DNA of 64,000 nt from UBA7672 sp963738625 (GCA_963738625.1 CAVTXH010000002.1:868001-932000); one strand, 5' to 3'; shown: positions 54,657 through 63,569, counted from the first letter of the stretch. Made by a program: numbers and translations. Notes: generated by a model not told the origin, from the sequence alone.

Positions 54657-55439
54657 CTAAGCGGGCCCGAAGGCCAGATCGGCAGGCATTTCAAGGCCTG
54701 CGGCCGATAGGACGGCAAGGAAATCACCCGGCGGGGGGGCGTTAAGCACGATGCGGCCGCCTGCCGTGGGATGCGGCAGGTCGAGGCTGGCGGCATGGAG
54801 CATGAGGCGCGTAACGGGCTCGCCCTTCAGGGTGGACGCGCCGCCATAGTAGGGATCGCCGAGGATGGGGCGGCCTTCGATGGAGAGGTGGACGCGGATC
54901 TGGTGCATCCGGCCGGTCTGGGGCTCTACCGCGAGAAGATGCGTCGAACCGGACGAGGCAAGGACACGCCAGCGCGTTACGGCGGATTGACTGCCCTGGT
55001 CGCCGGGGCGCGCGGCGCGCATCAGCTCGAGGCCGGGGCGCGCGATGTGGCGGGTGAGCGGCGTAGCGAATTCCGTCTCGCCTGGTGGGAATGGCGAGCC
55101 GGTGACGACGGCGAGATAGGTCTTGGTCACGAGGCGTTCGGCGAAAGCCCGGCTGAGGGCGGCGGCGGCGGGCTGGGTCTTGCCGGCGACGATGACGCCT
55201 GAGGTCTGGGCGTCGAGGCGGTGGACAAGACGCGGGCGCTTGCCATTGGAGCGGGCGAAGGCGGCAAGCAGCCTGTCGAGCGTGCGGTCGTCCGGGTTGC
55301 GCGTCTGGACTGGAAGTCCGGAAGGCTTGTTGAAGGCGAGGATGCCGCTGTCATCGTGGATGACGAGGGCGCGCACATAGGCTGCGTCCTCGGGCGAGAC
55401 GGTCATGGCTTCGTAGTTGCGCTTGACGCCTTTGGTCAT
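54657..55439 (-). CDS. second RluA-family pseudouridine synthase, lacking the S4 domain
   Basis: 260 aa from ATG 55439. Catalytic motif HRLDAQTSGVIVAGK, FNKPSGLPVQTR and TGRMHQIRVHLSIEGRPILGDPYYGG place it in the RluA group without the S4 domain seen in the neighbour at 53232. Its target may be 23S rRNA or tRNA. Start 55439 is two bases after the toxin gene stop; 55406 is an alternative with no better ribosome binding site. It may be expressed from the toxin-antitoxin transcript. Confidence 0.9.
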   Translation of the reverse strand: MTKGVKRNYEAMTVSPEDAAYVRALVIHDDSGILAFNKPSGLPVQTRNPDDRTLDRLLAAFARSNGKRPRLVHRLDAQTSGVIVAGKTQPAAAALSRAFAERLVTKTYLAVVTGSPFPPGETEFATPLTRHIARPGLELMRAARPGDQGSQSAVTRWRVLASSGSTHLLAVEPQTGRMHQIRVHLSIEGRPILGDPYYGGASTLKGEPVTRLMLHAASLDLPHPTAGGRIVLNAPPPGDFLAVLSAAGLEMPADLAFGPA

Positions 55440-55440
55440 C

Positions 55441-55725
55441 TCAGCCGCGGCGGGGAACGTCGCGGGCGGCGTGGAAGACGGCGAGGATAGACACCTGATC
55501 CGGATCAACTCGATAGACGATAATGTAAGGCAGACTCAGTACGACGTGCTCTCGGGTGCCAGGCACAAAGCCCGGCTTGAACCTATCCGGCAGGTCGGCC
55601 AGCCCCCTCGCCGCTGATTTCATTCGCTCTGCTACGCGCCTCGCGGCCAGCGGACTTTCTCGTTTGATATAAGTCACGGCATCGCGAAGGTCGTGCTTCG
55701 CGCCCTTCCCCCAGACGACTTTCAT
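55441..55725 (-). CDS. RelE/ParE-type toxin
   Basis: 94 aa. KGAKHDLRDAVTYIKRESPLAARRVAERM, LADLPDRFKPGFVPGTREHVVLSLPYIIVYRVDPDQVSILAVFHAARD: the classical ParE order with PYIIVYRV and the terminal VFHAARD. ParE-type proteins poison DNA gyrase. The ATG overlaps the stop of the antitoxin gene (ATGA), typical of a co-translated pair. Confidence 0.88.
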   Translation of the reverse strand: MKVVWGKGAKHDLRDAVTYIKRESPLAARRVAERMKSAARGLADLPDRFKPGFVPGTREHVVLSLPYIIVYRVDPDQVSILAVFHAARDVPRRG

Positions 55726-55955
55726 TTTTCGTTCAGGAGCTTTTCGATCTCGTCGAACACTTCCTCTTGCGAGTAGTATACCGGATTCGGCTCGGCGAGG
55801 CGCCGCCGAACTTCCTCGATTTGCTCGTCTGAGAGGCGAAGTGTGGAAGTCCGCTGCTCAACGAATTCATCGAGCAGCTCTGCCGCCTCGGCCTGCTCGG
55901 CCTCCGGCAGAGTTAGCACCTTTTCGTAGGCGGCCTTCAGGGCGGATTCGCTCAT
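55722..55955 (-). CDS. antitoxin partner of the ParE-like toxin
   Basis: 77 aa, acidic and helical (LPEAEQAEAAELLDEFVEQ; LRLSDEQIEEVRRRL; YYSQEEVFDEIEKLL). Belongs with addiction-module components that carry DEQI-VRRRL segments; no obvious DNA-binding ribbon-helix-helix at the N-terminus. Neutralises the toxin encoded in the overlapping frame. The pair sits between rarA and the RluA-like gene, where related genomes often have crcB directly. Confidence 0.82.
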   Translation of the reverse strand: MSESALKAAYEKVLTLPEAEQAEAAELLDEFVEQRTSTLRLSDEQIEEVRRRLAEPNPVYYSQEEVFDEIEKLLNEK

Positions 55956-55974
55956 GGACAGAACCTACCACGTA

Positions 55975-57291
55975 TCAGGACTTCTCGCCACTTTCGCGCT
56001 CATGGCGGAGCTTCGCCCATTGTTCGAGTTTTTCACGGATGGGGGCTTCGCGGCCGGCGCCGGCGGGCTTGTAGAATTCCTGCCGCTCCATGCCGTCCGG
56101 GAAATAGTTCTGGCCGGAGAACTGGCCTTCGGCGTCGTGGTCGTACTGGTAGCCTGAGCCATAACCGAGCTGTTTCATCATCTTCGTGGGCGCATTGAGG
56201 ATGTGCTGGGGCGGCATCAGCGAGCCGGTTTCGCGGGCGGCGGCGCGGGCGGCGCCGAAGGCCTTGTAGGCGGCGTTGGACTTGGGCGCGGTGGCGAGGT
56301 GGATGACGGCTTGCGCCAGGGCGAGTTCGCCTTCGGGACTGCCCAAGCGTTCGTAGGCGGCGGCGGCTTCGTTGCAGATCATCAGCGCCGTCGGATCCGC
56401 GAGGCCGACGTCTTCCGAGGCTGCGCGGATCATGCGGCGGGCGAGGAAGAGCGGGTCTTCGCCGCCTTCAAGCATGCGAGCGAACCAGTAGAGGGCGGCG
56501 TCGGGATCGGAGCCGCGCGTCGCCTTGTGCCAGGCGGAGATGAGATTGTAGTGCTCTTCCCTGTCCTTGTCGTAGGCGGGCGCGCGTTTCTGCAGCGCGG
56601 TCATCAGGCCGTCGGCGTCGACCGGCTGGGAGCGGTTCCAGGCGAAGACTTCCTCGACGAGGTTAAGGAAGTAGCGGCCATCGCCATCAGCCATCGCCAT
56701 CAGGGCGGCCTTGCCATCTTCAGTGAGTGGTGCGGGCTTGCCGAGGTGCTGCTCGGCCTTGGTGAGAAGCTGGGCGAGCGCGGCATCATTGAGGCGCTTG
56801 AGCACCATGACCTGTGTTCGCGAGAGAAGCGCGCCGTTGAGTTCGAAGCTGGGGTTTTCCGTGGTGGCGCCGACCAGCGTAACGACGCCGCGTTCGACGA
56901 ACGGAAGGAAGCCGTCCTGCTGGGCGCGGTTGAAGCGGTGGATCTCGTCCACAAACAGGAGCGTGCCCTTGCCGGTGGAGCGCAGGCCTTCGGCCTTCTC
57001 GAACGCGGCGCGCAGATCCTTGACGCCGGAGAAGATGGCGGAGAGTTGTTCGAATTCGAGGCCGGCGCGCTTGGCCAGCAGGCGGGCGATGGTGGTCTTG
57101 CCGGTGCCAGGCGGGCCCCAGAGGATGAGACTGGCCAGCCTGCCCTGCGCCAACATGCGGCCGATGGGGCCGTCGGGGCCGAGCAGGTGTTCCTGTCCGA
57201 CAACGTCTTCCAGCTTTTCCGGGCGCAGGCGATCGGCCAGCGGGCGCGGCGCGTCGGCGGTCATACCCGCAGCTTCGAAGAGGTCGCTCAC
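55975..57291 (-). CDS. rarA: replication-associated recombination protein A (AAA+ ATPase)
   Basis: 438 aa. PLADRLRPEKLEDVVGQEHLLG at the N-terminus, Walker A LWGPPGTGKTTIARLL, Walker B LLFVDEIHRFNRAQQD, sensor VGATTENPSFELN, and a C-terminal domain with ARRMIRAASEDVGLADP. RarA/MgsA (Mgs1/WRNIP1 family) acts at stalled replication forks. 20 bases separate it from the antitoxin gene downstream and 43 from the protease gene upstream, so a long leftward operon is possible. Confidence 0.95.
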   Translation of the reverse strand: MSDLFEAAGMTADAPRPLADRLRPEKLEDVVGQEHLLGPDGPIGRMLAQGRLASLILWGPPGTGKTTIARLLAKRAGLEFEQLSAIFSGVKDLRAAFEKAEGLRSTGKGTLLFVDEIHRFNRAQQDGFLPFVERGVVTLVGATTENPSFELNGALLSRTQVMVLKRLNDAALAQLLTKAEQHLGKPAPLTEDGKAALMAMADGDGRYFLNLVEEVFAWNRSQPVDADGLMTALQKRAPAYDKDREEHYNLISAWHKATRGSDPDAALYWFARMLEGGEDPLFLARRMIRAASEDVGLADPTALMICNEAAAAYERLGSPEGELALAQAVIHLATAPKSNAAYKAFGAARAAARETGSLMPPQHILNAPTKMMKQLGYGSGYQYDHDAEGQFSGQNYFPDGMERQEFYKPAGAGREAPIREKLEQWAKLRHERESGEKS

Positions 57292-57334
57292 GGACCTGAT
57301 CTAGCCCGGCGCGGCGTCAGGTTCCAGTGACAGC

Positions 57335-58828
57335 CTAGAGGGAGGTTTCGATCCGCTGGCCGTTGCGCTCGATAGCGAGACGCCATTGGGCCTGTGGATT
57401 CTTCTCGGTCTGGCTGATCGCCTTTTCGAGGTCCTTGGCGGTGTTGGTGGCGACGCCGTTCACTTCCCGGATGATGTCCTGCGGCTGGAAGCCGACATTG
57501 CGGGCAATCGAGCGCGCCGGCACGCTGTAGACCAGCATGCCCTTGTTAAACTTGAAGGGGTCGAGGCCGAGCTCCTCGGCCAGCGCAGGCGACAGTTCAG
57601 CCACCTGAGCGCCAGTGAAGGGGTTGCGGCCGCCGACGCGCATCAGCTCAGCCTTGGTCGTGCCCGGAGGCGCAGTGAGCCTTACCTGGAGCGCGCGCTG
57701 CTTGCCGCCGCTGAGCACGGTGAGGTTCAGGAGTTCGCCCTCCGCCTTGGTAGCAGCAATGAACTTCATGCCCTTATCGTCGTAGACCTCGCGGCCATCG
57801 ACGCTGAGAATGACGTCGCCCTTCCGCACCCCCGCCTTTTCGGCGGGGCTGCCCGGGTAGACGTTGCTAATGAGGACGCCGCGCGGACGGTCGAGGCCCA
57901 GAGCCGCGACTTGGTTTCCGGTGACGGGTTCTCCGCCTGCGCCGATCCACGGGCGGACAAGCGTGCCGCCGTGGACGGCGGCGTCGACGACGCGGCGGAC
58001 CATCTCCGAGGGAATCGCGAAGCCGATGCCGTTGGAGCCGCCGCCCCTGGAGAAGATCATCGAGTTCACGCCGACGAGGCGGCCGTTCATGTCGACCAGC
58101 GCGCCGCCCGAGTTGCCGGGGTTGATGGAGGCGTCGGTCTGGATGAAGGACGAGATGTCGGAGACGCCGACATCGGCGCGGGCCAGCGCAGAGACAATGC
58201 CGCTGGAAACGGACTGGCCGACGCCGAACGGGTTGCCGATGGCGAGGACGAGATCGCCCACCTGAACGCCGCGCGTGTCGGCGAAGTCGAGCGTCGGAAG
58301 TTTTTCGTTTCCGGCGTCGATCTTGAGGACGGCCAAGTCAGTCTTGGCGTCCTTCATCACGAGGACGGCGGGGAATTCGCGGCGGTCGTTGAGCGCGACG
58401 CGGAACTGCTCGCCCTCCTCCACCACGTGGTTATTGGTGACGATGACGCCGTCAGAGCCGACGATGACGCCCGAGCCGAGTGAGTTATCGACCTTCTGGC
58501 TGCGCGTCTGGGTGTTGCCGTTGCAGTAGACAGACGCCCAGAACGGATCGTTGGAATAGGGACACGTGGAGCGGCGGACGGTGACGCTGGAATAGACGTT
58601 GACCACGGCGGGGGCCGTGCGGCGCACGACGGGCGCGAAGGACTGCTGGATGGACGTCTGGGAGGCGGGGACCGTGCGCTGGTCGACCTGGGGCGCCGGG
58701 GCGGGCTGGACGAAGGCATCAGCGGGAACGGTCTGTCCGACCACCTGGCCGATGGCAGGCACGGCCAGCATCGCCAGCGCGGTGGCGAGCGAGGCGGAGG
58801 CCACGAGAAGGATGTTCTGACGGTTCAT
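57335..58828 (-). CDS. degP: periplasmic DegP/DegQ-type serine protease
   Basis: 497 aa. Signal peptide (NILLVASASLATALAMLAVPAIG), trypsin-like domain with His in VTNNHVV, Asp in KTDLAVLKI and Ser in NPGNSGGAL, then two PDZ domains (GSPAEKAGVRKGDVILSVDG; PARSIARNVGFQPQDIIREVNG). Protease/chaperone of the envelope stress type. An unusual CPYSNDPFWASVYCNGN insert before the catalytic domain has two cysteines and may close a loop. Start 58828 is set by GAAGGGCGTACA; the longer frame is rejected because the signal peptide would be internal. Confidence 0.93.
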   Translation of the reverse strand: MNRQNILLVASASLATALAMLAVPAIGQVVGQTVPADAFVQPAPAPQVDQRTVPASQTSIQQSFAPVVRRTAPAVVNVYSSVTVRRSTCPYSNDPFWASVYCNGNTQTRSQKVDNSLGSGVIVGSDGVIVTNNHVVEEGEQFRVALNDRREFPAVLVMKDAKTDLAVLKIDAGNEKLPTLDFADTRGVQVGDLVLAIGNPFGVGQSVSSGIVSALARADVGVSDISSFIQTDASINPGNSGGALVDMNGRLVGVNSMIFSRGGGSNGIGFAIPSEMVRRVVDAAVHGGTLVRPWIGAGGEPVTGNQVAALGLDRPRGVLISNVYPGSPAEKAGVRKGDVILSVDGREVYDDKGMKFIAATKAEGELLNLTVLSGGKQRALQVRLTAPPGTTKAELMRVGGRNPFTGAQVAELSPALAEELGLDPFKFNKGMLVYSVPARSIARNVGFQPQDIIREVNGVATNTAKDLEKAISQTEKNPQAQWRLAIERNGQRIETSL

Positions 58829-58972
58829 TGTACGCCCTTCAGCTTGTCTTGGCTGGCTGTCCGTATGTGCCCGGAGCGTCCGGCGACCAAGGCAGGATAG
58901 CACCAGCCGCTGGAAGAAAAGGCGGAGATTCCGGCGCAAACAAGGCGCTGACGCCGAGGCGCCGCCGGGCCC

Positions 58973-59007
58973 CAAAACACGAAGGGCCGCCCTTTCAGGA
59001 CGGCCCT
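58973..59007 (-). terminator. rho-independent terminator after rplQ
   Basis: On the minus strand AGGGCCGTCC-TGAAA-GGGCGGCCCT, a 10-bp stem with one G-U wobble and a 5-base loop, followed by TCGTGTTTT. It separates the ribosomal operon from the protease gene. Confidence 0.88.
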
Positions 59008-59029
59008 CGCGATATTCAGTCGGATGAAA

Positions 59030-59452
59030 TCAGGCTTCTTCGGTTTCGGCCATCGCTTCGGCGCGGGCGCGGTCGTCGGCGCCTTTGGCGTCCGGATCGC
59101 GGTCGACCAGTTCGATGACGGCCAGCGGGGCGTTGTCGCCATGGCGGAAGCCGGCTTTCAGAACGCGGGTGTAGCCGCCCTTGCGATCCTTGTAGCGGTC
59201 GGCGAGCGTATCGAAGAGCTTCACGACCACATCGTCTTCTTTCAGTTGCGCGGCAGCGAGACGACGGTTCGAGAGGCCGCCCTTCTTGCCGAGCGTGATC
59301 AGCTTGTCGACGACGGCGCGGAGTTCCTTCGCCTTCGGCAGGGTGGTGGTGATCTGCTCGTGGCGGATCAGCGCGCCCGACATGTTGGCGAACATCGCCT
59401 TGCGGTGCGAGGCGGTGCGGTTGAGTTTGCGAAGCGCGAAGCCGTGGCGCAT
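59030..59452 (-). CDS. rplQ: 50S ribosomal protein L17
   Basis: 140 aa. MRHGFALRKLNRTASHRKAMFANMSGALIRHEQITTTLPKAKELR is the conserved L17 N-terminus. The last 25 residues are an acidic and Ala-rich tail beyond the usual ~120 aa. Last gene of the ribosomal operon, followed by a terminator. Confidence 0.97.
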   Translation of the reverse strand: MRHGFALRKLNRTASHRKAMFANMSGALIRHEQITTTLPKAKELRAVVDKLITLGKKGGLSNRRLAAAQLKEDDVVVKLFDTLADRYKDRKGGYTRVLKAGFRHGDNAPLAVIELVDRDPDAKGADDRARAEAMAETEEA

Positions 59453-59490
59453 GTGACTAGCCGGCCCCTGAGGGGCCGCTCCTCATAAAA

Positions 59491-60528
59491 TCAGGTGTGG
59501 TCTTCGTATTTCTTGGCGAGCTCTTCGATGTTCTCCGGCGGCCAGGACGGAACGTCCATGCCGAGGTGGAGGCCCATCGAGGCGAGCACTTCCTTGATCT
59601 CGTTGAGCGACTTGCGGCCAAAGTTCGGAGTGCGGAGCATTTCCGCCTCGGACTTCTGGATGAGGTCGCCGATGTAGACGATGTTGTCGTTGCGCAGGCA
59701 GTTGGCCGAGCGCACCGAAAGTTCGAGCTCGTCGACCTTCTTGAGCAGCACCGGGTTGAAGCCGAGGTCCGGCTCGTCTTCCGACGACGAAGCGGCGACC
59801 GGCTCGTCGAATGTGATGAGGAGCTGGAGCTGGTCCTGCAGGATGCGGGCGGCGTAGGCGACGGCGTTTTCCGGCGTCACCGAACCATCGGTCTGCACTT
59901 CGAGCGTGAGCTTGTCGTAGTCGAGAACCTGGCCGGCGCGGGTGTCTTCGACCAGGACGCTGACGCGCTCGACCGGCGAGAAGATCGCATCGATCGGGAT
60001 GAAGCCGAGCGGGGCGTCGTCCGGACGGTTGCGGTCGGCGGGGACATAGCCCTTGCCGGTGGCGACAGTGAACTCGATGCGAAGATCGGCGCCCTCGTCG
60101 AGATGGCAGATCACGTGATCGGGGTTCAGGATCTCGATGTCGCTCGTGGTTTCGATCTGGCCGGCCTTCACCGGGCCGGCGCCGGACGCCTTGAGCGTCA
60201 TGCGCTTCGGAATGTCCGAGACCATGCGGATGGCGACACGCTTGAGATTCAGCACGATGTCGGTGACGTCTTCGCGGACGCCGGGAACCGACGAGAACTC
60301 GTGCACCACGCCGTCGATCTGGATGCCGGTGATCGCGGCGCCCTGGAGCGAGGACAGCAGCACGCGGCGCAGGGCGTTGCCCAGCGTCGTGCCAAAGCCG
60401 CGTTCAAGCGGCTCGATGATGAGCTTGGCTTTGCGCTGCGCGTCACGCTCGTGCTCCACCACCGGACGGTTGGGGCGGATGAGGTCTTTCCAGTTCTTGT
60501 CGTTTACCGAAGCGGCCGGAGTCGCCAT
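59491..60528 (-). CDS. rpoA: RNA polymerase alpha subunit
   Basis: 345 aa. N-terminal assembly domain (IEPLERGFGTTLGNALRRVLLSSLQGAAI) and the alpha-CTD (LELSVRSANCLRNDNIVYIGDLIQKSEAEMLRTPNFGRKSLNEIKEVL) that contacts UP elements and activators. Length slightly above the E. coli protein (329). Sits in the standard order rpsK-rpoA-rplQ. Confidence 0.98.
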   Translation of the reverse strand: MATPAASVNDKNWKDLIRPNRPVVEHERDAQRKAKLIIEPLERGFGTTLGNALRRVLLSSLQGAAITGIQIDGVVHEFSSVPGVREDVTDIVLNLKRVAIRMVSDIPKRMTLKASGAGPVKAGQIETTSDIEILNPDHVICHLDEGADLRIEFTVATGKGYVPADRNRPDDAPLGFIPIDAIFSPVERVSVLVEDTRAGQVLDYDKLTLEVQTDGSVTPENAVAYAARILQDQLQLLITFDEPVAASSSEDEPDLGFNPVLLKKVDELELSVRSANCLRNDNIVYIGDLIQKSEAEMLRTPNFGRKSLNEIKEVLASMGLHLGMDVPSWPPENIEELAKKYEDHT

Positions 60529-60574
60529 CGTGTCAGCCTCTCAAGAGTAACTTGCCCAAACGCTACGCGCAGTC

Positions 60575-61018
60575 TTAGACGCGGCGGCGTTTCGGAGGGC
60601 GGCACCCATTATGTGGTACCGCGGTCGTGTCGTGAATGGTGGTGACGGTGAAGCCGACGGCCTGCAGCGCGCGCAGAGCCAACTCGCGGCCCGAGCCCGG
60701 ACCGTGGACGAGAACTTCCAGCGTCTTCATGCCGTGTTCCATCGCCTTCTTACCTGCGTCTTCAGCGGCGACCTGGGCGGCGTACGGCGTCGACTTGCGC
60801 GAGCCCTTGAAGCCCATCGTGCCGGCGGACGACCAGGCGATCGTGTTGCCCTGCGCGTCGGTGATGGTGATGATCGTGTTGTTGAACGACGCGTTGACGT
60901 GGGCCACGCCCGACGCGATGTTCTTGCGTTCGCGCTTCTTGACGCGGCCGCCGCTCTTGTCCTTGTCGCCGCCGCCCGATGCCGGGGTAGCCGCTGCTGG
61001 TGTCGCTTCGCGCGCCAT
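60575..61018 (-). CDS. rpsK: 30S ribosomal protein S11
   Basis: 147 aa. The core begins at KNIASGVAHVNASFNNTIITITDAQGN and ends NGCRPPKRRRV, as in all S11. The ~30-residue Gly/Ala/Lys-rich N-terminal extension (REATPAAATPASGGGDKDKSG) is longer than in E. coli. Confidence 0.98.
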   Translation of the reverse strand: MAREATPAAATPASGGGDKDKSGGRVKKRERKNIASGVAHVNASFNNTIITITDAQGNTIAWSSAGTMGFKGSRKSTPYAAQVAAEDAGKKAMEHGMKTLEVLVHGPGSGRELALRALQAVGFTVTTIHDTTAVPHNGCRPPKRRRV

Positions 61019-61027
61019 GGCTTGTCC

Positions 61028-61396
61028 TTACTTCTTCTTGCCGGCGATGGCCTTCGCGGGGCCCTTGCGCGTGCGTGCATTGGTGTGGGTGCGCTGGCCG
61101 CGGACCGGCAGGCCCTTGCGGTGACGCAGGCCGCGATAGCAGCCGAGGTCCATGAGGCGCTTGATGTTCATCGCGACGTCACGGCGAAGGTCGCCCTCGA
61201 CCATGTAATCAGCGTCGATGGTTTCGCGGATCTTGAGCACTTCGGCGTCGGTGAGCTGGTTCACGCGGCGGGCGGACTCGATGCCGACCTTGGCGCAGAG
61301 CTCCCTGGCTTTCGCCGGGCCGATGCCGTGAATGTAGGTCAGCGCAACTTCGACGCGCTTGGCCGTTGGAATGTTGACGCCTGCGATACGGGCCAA
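61028..61396 (-). CDS. rpsM: 30S ribosomal protein S13
   Basis: 122 aa, the standard S13 length: (M)ARIAGVNIPTAKRVEVALTYIHGIGPAKA and HTNARTRKGPAKAIAGKKK. Translation starts at TTG 61396, right behind AGGAGAGGCCC; the in-frame ATG at 61540 would add 48 residues that are really the 5' leader. The TTG start is unusual for a ribosomal protein gene and may lower initiation. First gene of the rpsM-rpsK-rpoA-rplQ transcript. Confidence 0.95.
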   Translation of the reverse strand: MARIAGVNIPTAKRVEVALTYIHGIGPAKARELCAKVGIESARRVNQLTDAEVLKIRETIDADYMVEGDLRRDVAMNIKRLMDLGCYRGLRHRKGLPVRGQRTHTNARTRKGPAKAIAGKKK

Positions 61397-61400
61397 GGGC

Positions 61401-61407
61401 CTCTCCT
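61401..61407 (-). promoter_or_regulatory. ribosome binding site deciding the TTG start of rpsM
   Basis: AGGAGAG on the minus strand, four bases ahead of TTG 61396. It fixes the 122-aa S13. Confidence 0.85.
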
Positions 61408-61525
61408 GATCGGCGCCGGACACTCGGGCCCGGCGAGAAAACTCTGTCGAAATGCGCGTGCGACGCGCAATGTCGCGCGACGCCTGAGCGGCGCGGCGAA
61501 GCATGGGCTCGTCGCGGAAGCCGCC

Positions 61526-61553
61526 CTTATAAAGGGACACCCTGTCCCGTCAA
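61526..61553 (-). promoter_or_regulatory. sigma-70-type promoter of the rpsM operon
   Basis: On the minus strand TTGACG (61553-61548), 16 bases, TATAAG (61531-61526). Both hexamers are near consensus. The predicted leader before rpsM is about 120 bases. Confidence 0.7.
61534..61548. promoter_or_regulatory. palindrome GGGACA-N3-TGTCCC in the promoter spacer
   Basis: A perfect inverted repeat of two 6-base arms with a 3-base centre, filling nearly the entire spacer between the -35 and -10 of the rpsM promoter. A bound protein there would block RNA polymerase. The factor is unknown. Confidence 0.5.
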
Positions 61554-61623
61554 CCTGTTATTTGCCTTCGCTTTTCACCCTTTGCCGCCTGCCGGGGCAG
61601 GACGGTTTTGCCGTGGATTCCAG

Positions 61624-62208
61624 TCACTTTTTTCCGGCTTTGGCCGGTCCGTCGAGGATACCGGAGATGGCCCCGGCCACCGACTCGACACTAGCCATGC
61701 CATCGATCTCGGTGAGCTTGCCCTCGCCCCGGTATTTGGGGAGGAGCGGAGCGGTCTGGGCGTTGTAGGCGACAAGGCGCTTTTTGAAGGCTTCCGGGTT
61801 GTCGTCCGCCCTGCCCTCGGCCTCAAAGCGCTTGGTGACGCGATCCAGGAGGGCGGCTTCGTCCACCTTGAGGCGGATGACGGCATCGACCATTTTCCCG
61901 CGCCTGGCGAGCGAGGCGTCCAGCGCTTCGGCCTGCGGAATGGTGCGTGGGAAGCCGTCGAAGATGAAGCCGGCCGCCTTGGGATTGTGGTCGAGTTGTT
62001 CCTCGATCAGGGCGATGACGATCTCGTCCGAGACCAGGCTGCCCGAATCCATGATGCCGGCGACGCGCTTGCCCAGCTCGGTGCCAGACGTGCGGGCGGC
62101 GCGCAGCATGTCGCCGGTGGACAGCTGAATGAAGCCTCGTTCGGAAACGAGCTTCTTCGCCTGTGTTCCCTTGCCCGCGGCCGGCGGGCCAAACAGGATC
62201 AGGTTCAC
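61624..62208 (-). CDS. adk: adenylate kinase
   Basis: 194 aa, the short form without the zinc/lid insertion. P-loop ILFGPPAAGKGTQAKKL has Ala in place of the usual Gly (GAPGAGKGTQ). GFPRTIPQAEALD and the short LID region (EAEGRADDNPEAFKKRL) identify Adk. Interconverts AMP, ADP and ATP. Overlaps the stop of secY (ATGA at 62205-62208). Confidence 0.97.
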   Translation of the reverse strand: MNLILFGPPAAGKGTQAKKLVSERGFIQLSTGDMLRAARTSGTELGKRVAGIMDSGSLVSDEIVIALIEEQLDHNPKAAGFIFDGFPRTIPQAEALDASLARRGKMVDAVIRLKVDEAALLDRVTKRFEAEGRADDNPEAFKKRLVAYNAQTAPLLPKYRGEGKLTEIDGMASVESVAGAISGILDGPAKAGKK

Positions 62209-63569
62209 TTCTTCTTGCTCCCCAACCGCGCCTTTTTGATCATCCCTTCATACTGGTGGCCGATCAGGTGAGACTGGATTTGCGCAACGGTGTCCATCGT
62301 CACCGACACCACGATGAGGATCGACGTGCCGCCGATATAGAACTGCCCATTGAACTGGCCGCGCATGAGCTCCGGAAGCACACAGACGGCCGCGATATAG
62401 ATCGAACCGATGACCGTGAGCCGGGTCAGAACATAATCGAGGTGTTCAGCCGTTCGCTTGCCTGGACGATAACCCGGAATGAAGCCGCCATACTTGCGAA
62501 GGTTCTCGGCCGTCTCTTCCGGGTTGAACACGATCGATGTGTAGAAGAAGCAGAAGAAAATTATCAGCGCCGCGTAGAGGATGATGAACAGCGGCTGGCC
62601 GTGGCCCATGTAGGCCTGGATGAATTGCAGCGTTTCGGCCCACCAGCCGGTTGTCGTGCCGGTGGTGCTGGTGAAGCCAGCCATGGTTGACGGCAGCAAC
62701 AGCAGCGAGGAGGCGAAGATCGGCGGGATGACGCCGGCCGAATTGACCTTCAGCGGCAGGAAGGACGATTCCCCGCCCACCATGCGGTTGCCCTGCTGGC
62801 GCTTCGGATACTGGATCAGCAGCCGCCGCTGGGACCGCTCGATGAAGACGATGAACACGACCATCGCGATCGCAAGGAAGGTGATCGCAAGGATGGTCGG
62901 GATCAGCGACGGGTTGGTGCGAAGCTCGCCCAGCGTGTTGCCAATGTAGCGTGGGAGCTCGGCCACGATGCCGGCGAAGATGATCAGCGAAATGCCGTTG
63001 CCGACGCCGCGCGCGGTGATCTGTTCGCCCAGCCACATCAGGAAGATAGTGCCGCCGACCAGGGTGATGATGGTCGAGGCCATGAAATAGGGGCCGGGAT
63101 CGACGGCCATCGAAAGGCCCGAGGCTGGGTCCTGCGCATTGAGCGCAACCGCCACACCGAAGGCCTGGGCGATGGCGAGAATGACCGTGAGATAGCGGGT
63201 GTACTGGTTGAGCTGTTTGCGGCCCGCCTCGCCTTCCTTCTTCAATCGCTCGAGGGAGGGAACGGCGGTGGAGAGGATCTGCACGATGATCGAGGCCGAG
63301 ATGTACGGCATGACGTTGAGCGCGAAGATCGCCATCCGCTCGACGGCGCCGCCGGAGAAGGAGTTCCACATCCCGAGGATGCCGCCCGATGCGTTGCCGA
63401 ACGCCTGGGCGTACTGCACCGGGTCGATGCCGGGTATGACGATCCACGTTCCGAGACGGTAGACGATCAGCGCCCCAAGTGTGAACCACAGACGCGCCTG
63501 CAGCTCCTTGGCCTTGCCGAACGTCGAAAAATTGATGTTGCGCGCGAGTTGCTCGGCCGCCGAAACCAT
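62205..63569 (-). CDS. secY: protein translocase subunit SecY
   Basis: 454 aa, ten membrane segments. The start NFSTFGKAKELQARLWFTLGALIVYRLGTWIVIPGID, the plug/helix region FALNVMPYISASIIVQIL and TRLTVIGSIYIAAVCVLPE are conserved. Forms the SecYEG channel. Standard position between rplO and adk. Confidence 0.98.
   Translation of the reverse strand: MVSAAEQLARNINFSTFGKAKELQARLWFTLGALIVYRLGTWIVIPGIDPVQYAQAFGNASGGILGMWNSFSGGAVERMAIFALNVMPYISASIIVQILSTAVPSLERLKKEGEAGRKQLNQYTRYLTVILAIAQAFGVAVALNAQDPASGLSMAVDPGPYFMASTIITLVGGTIFLMWLGEQITARGVGNGISLIIFAGIVAELPRYIGNTLGELRTNPSLIPTILAITFLAIAMVVFIVFIERSQRRLLIQYPKRQQGNRMVGGESSFLPLKVNSAGVIPPIFASSLLLLPSTMAGFTSTTGTTTGWWAETLQFIQAYMGHGQPLFIILYAALIIFFCFFYTSIVFNPEETAENLRKYGGFIPGYRPGKRTAEHLDYVLTRLTVIGSIYIAAVCVLPELMRGQFNGQFYIGGTSILIVVSVTMDTVAQIQSHLIGHQYEGMIKKARLGSKKK

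Noticed and set aside
61028..61540. 170-aa version of S13
   Set aside because: S13 is 122 aa and begins ARIAGVNIP; the added residues are translation of the 5' leader, and AGGAGAG points to TTG 61396.
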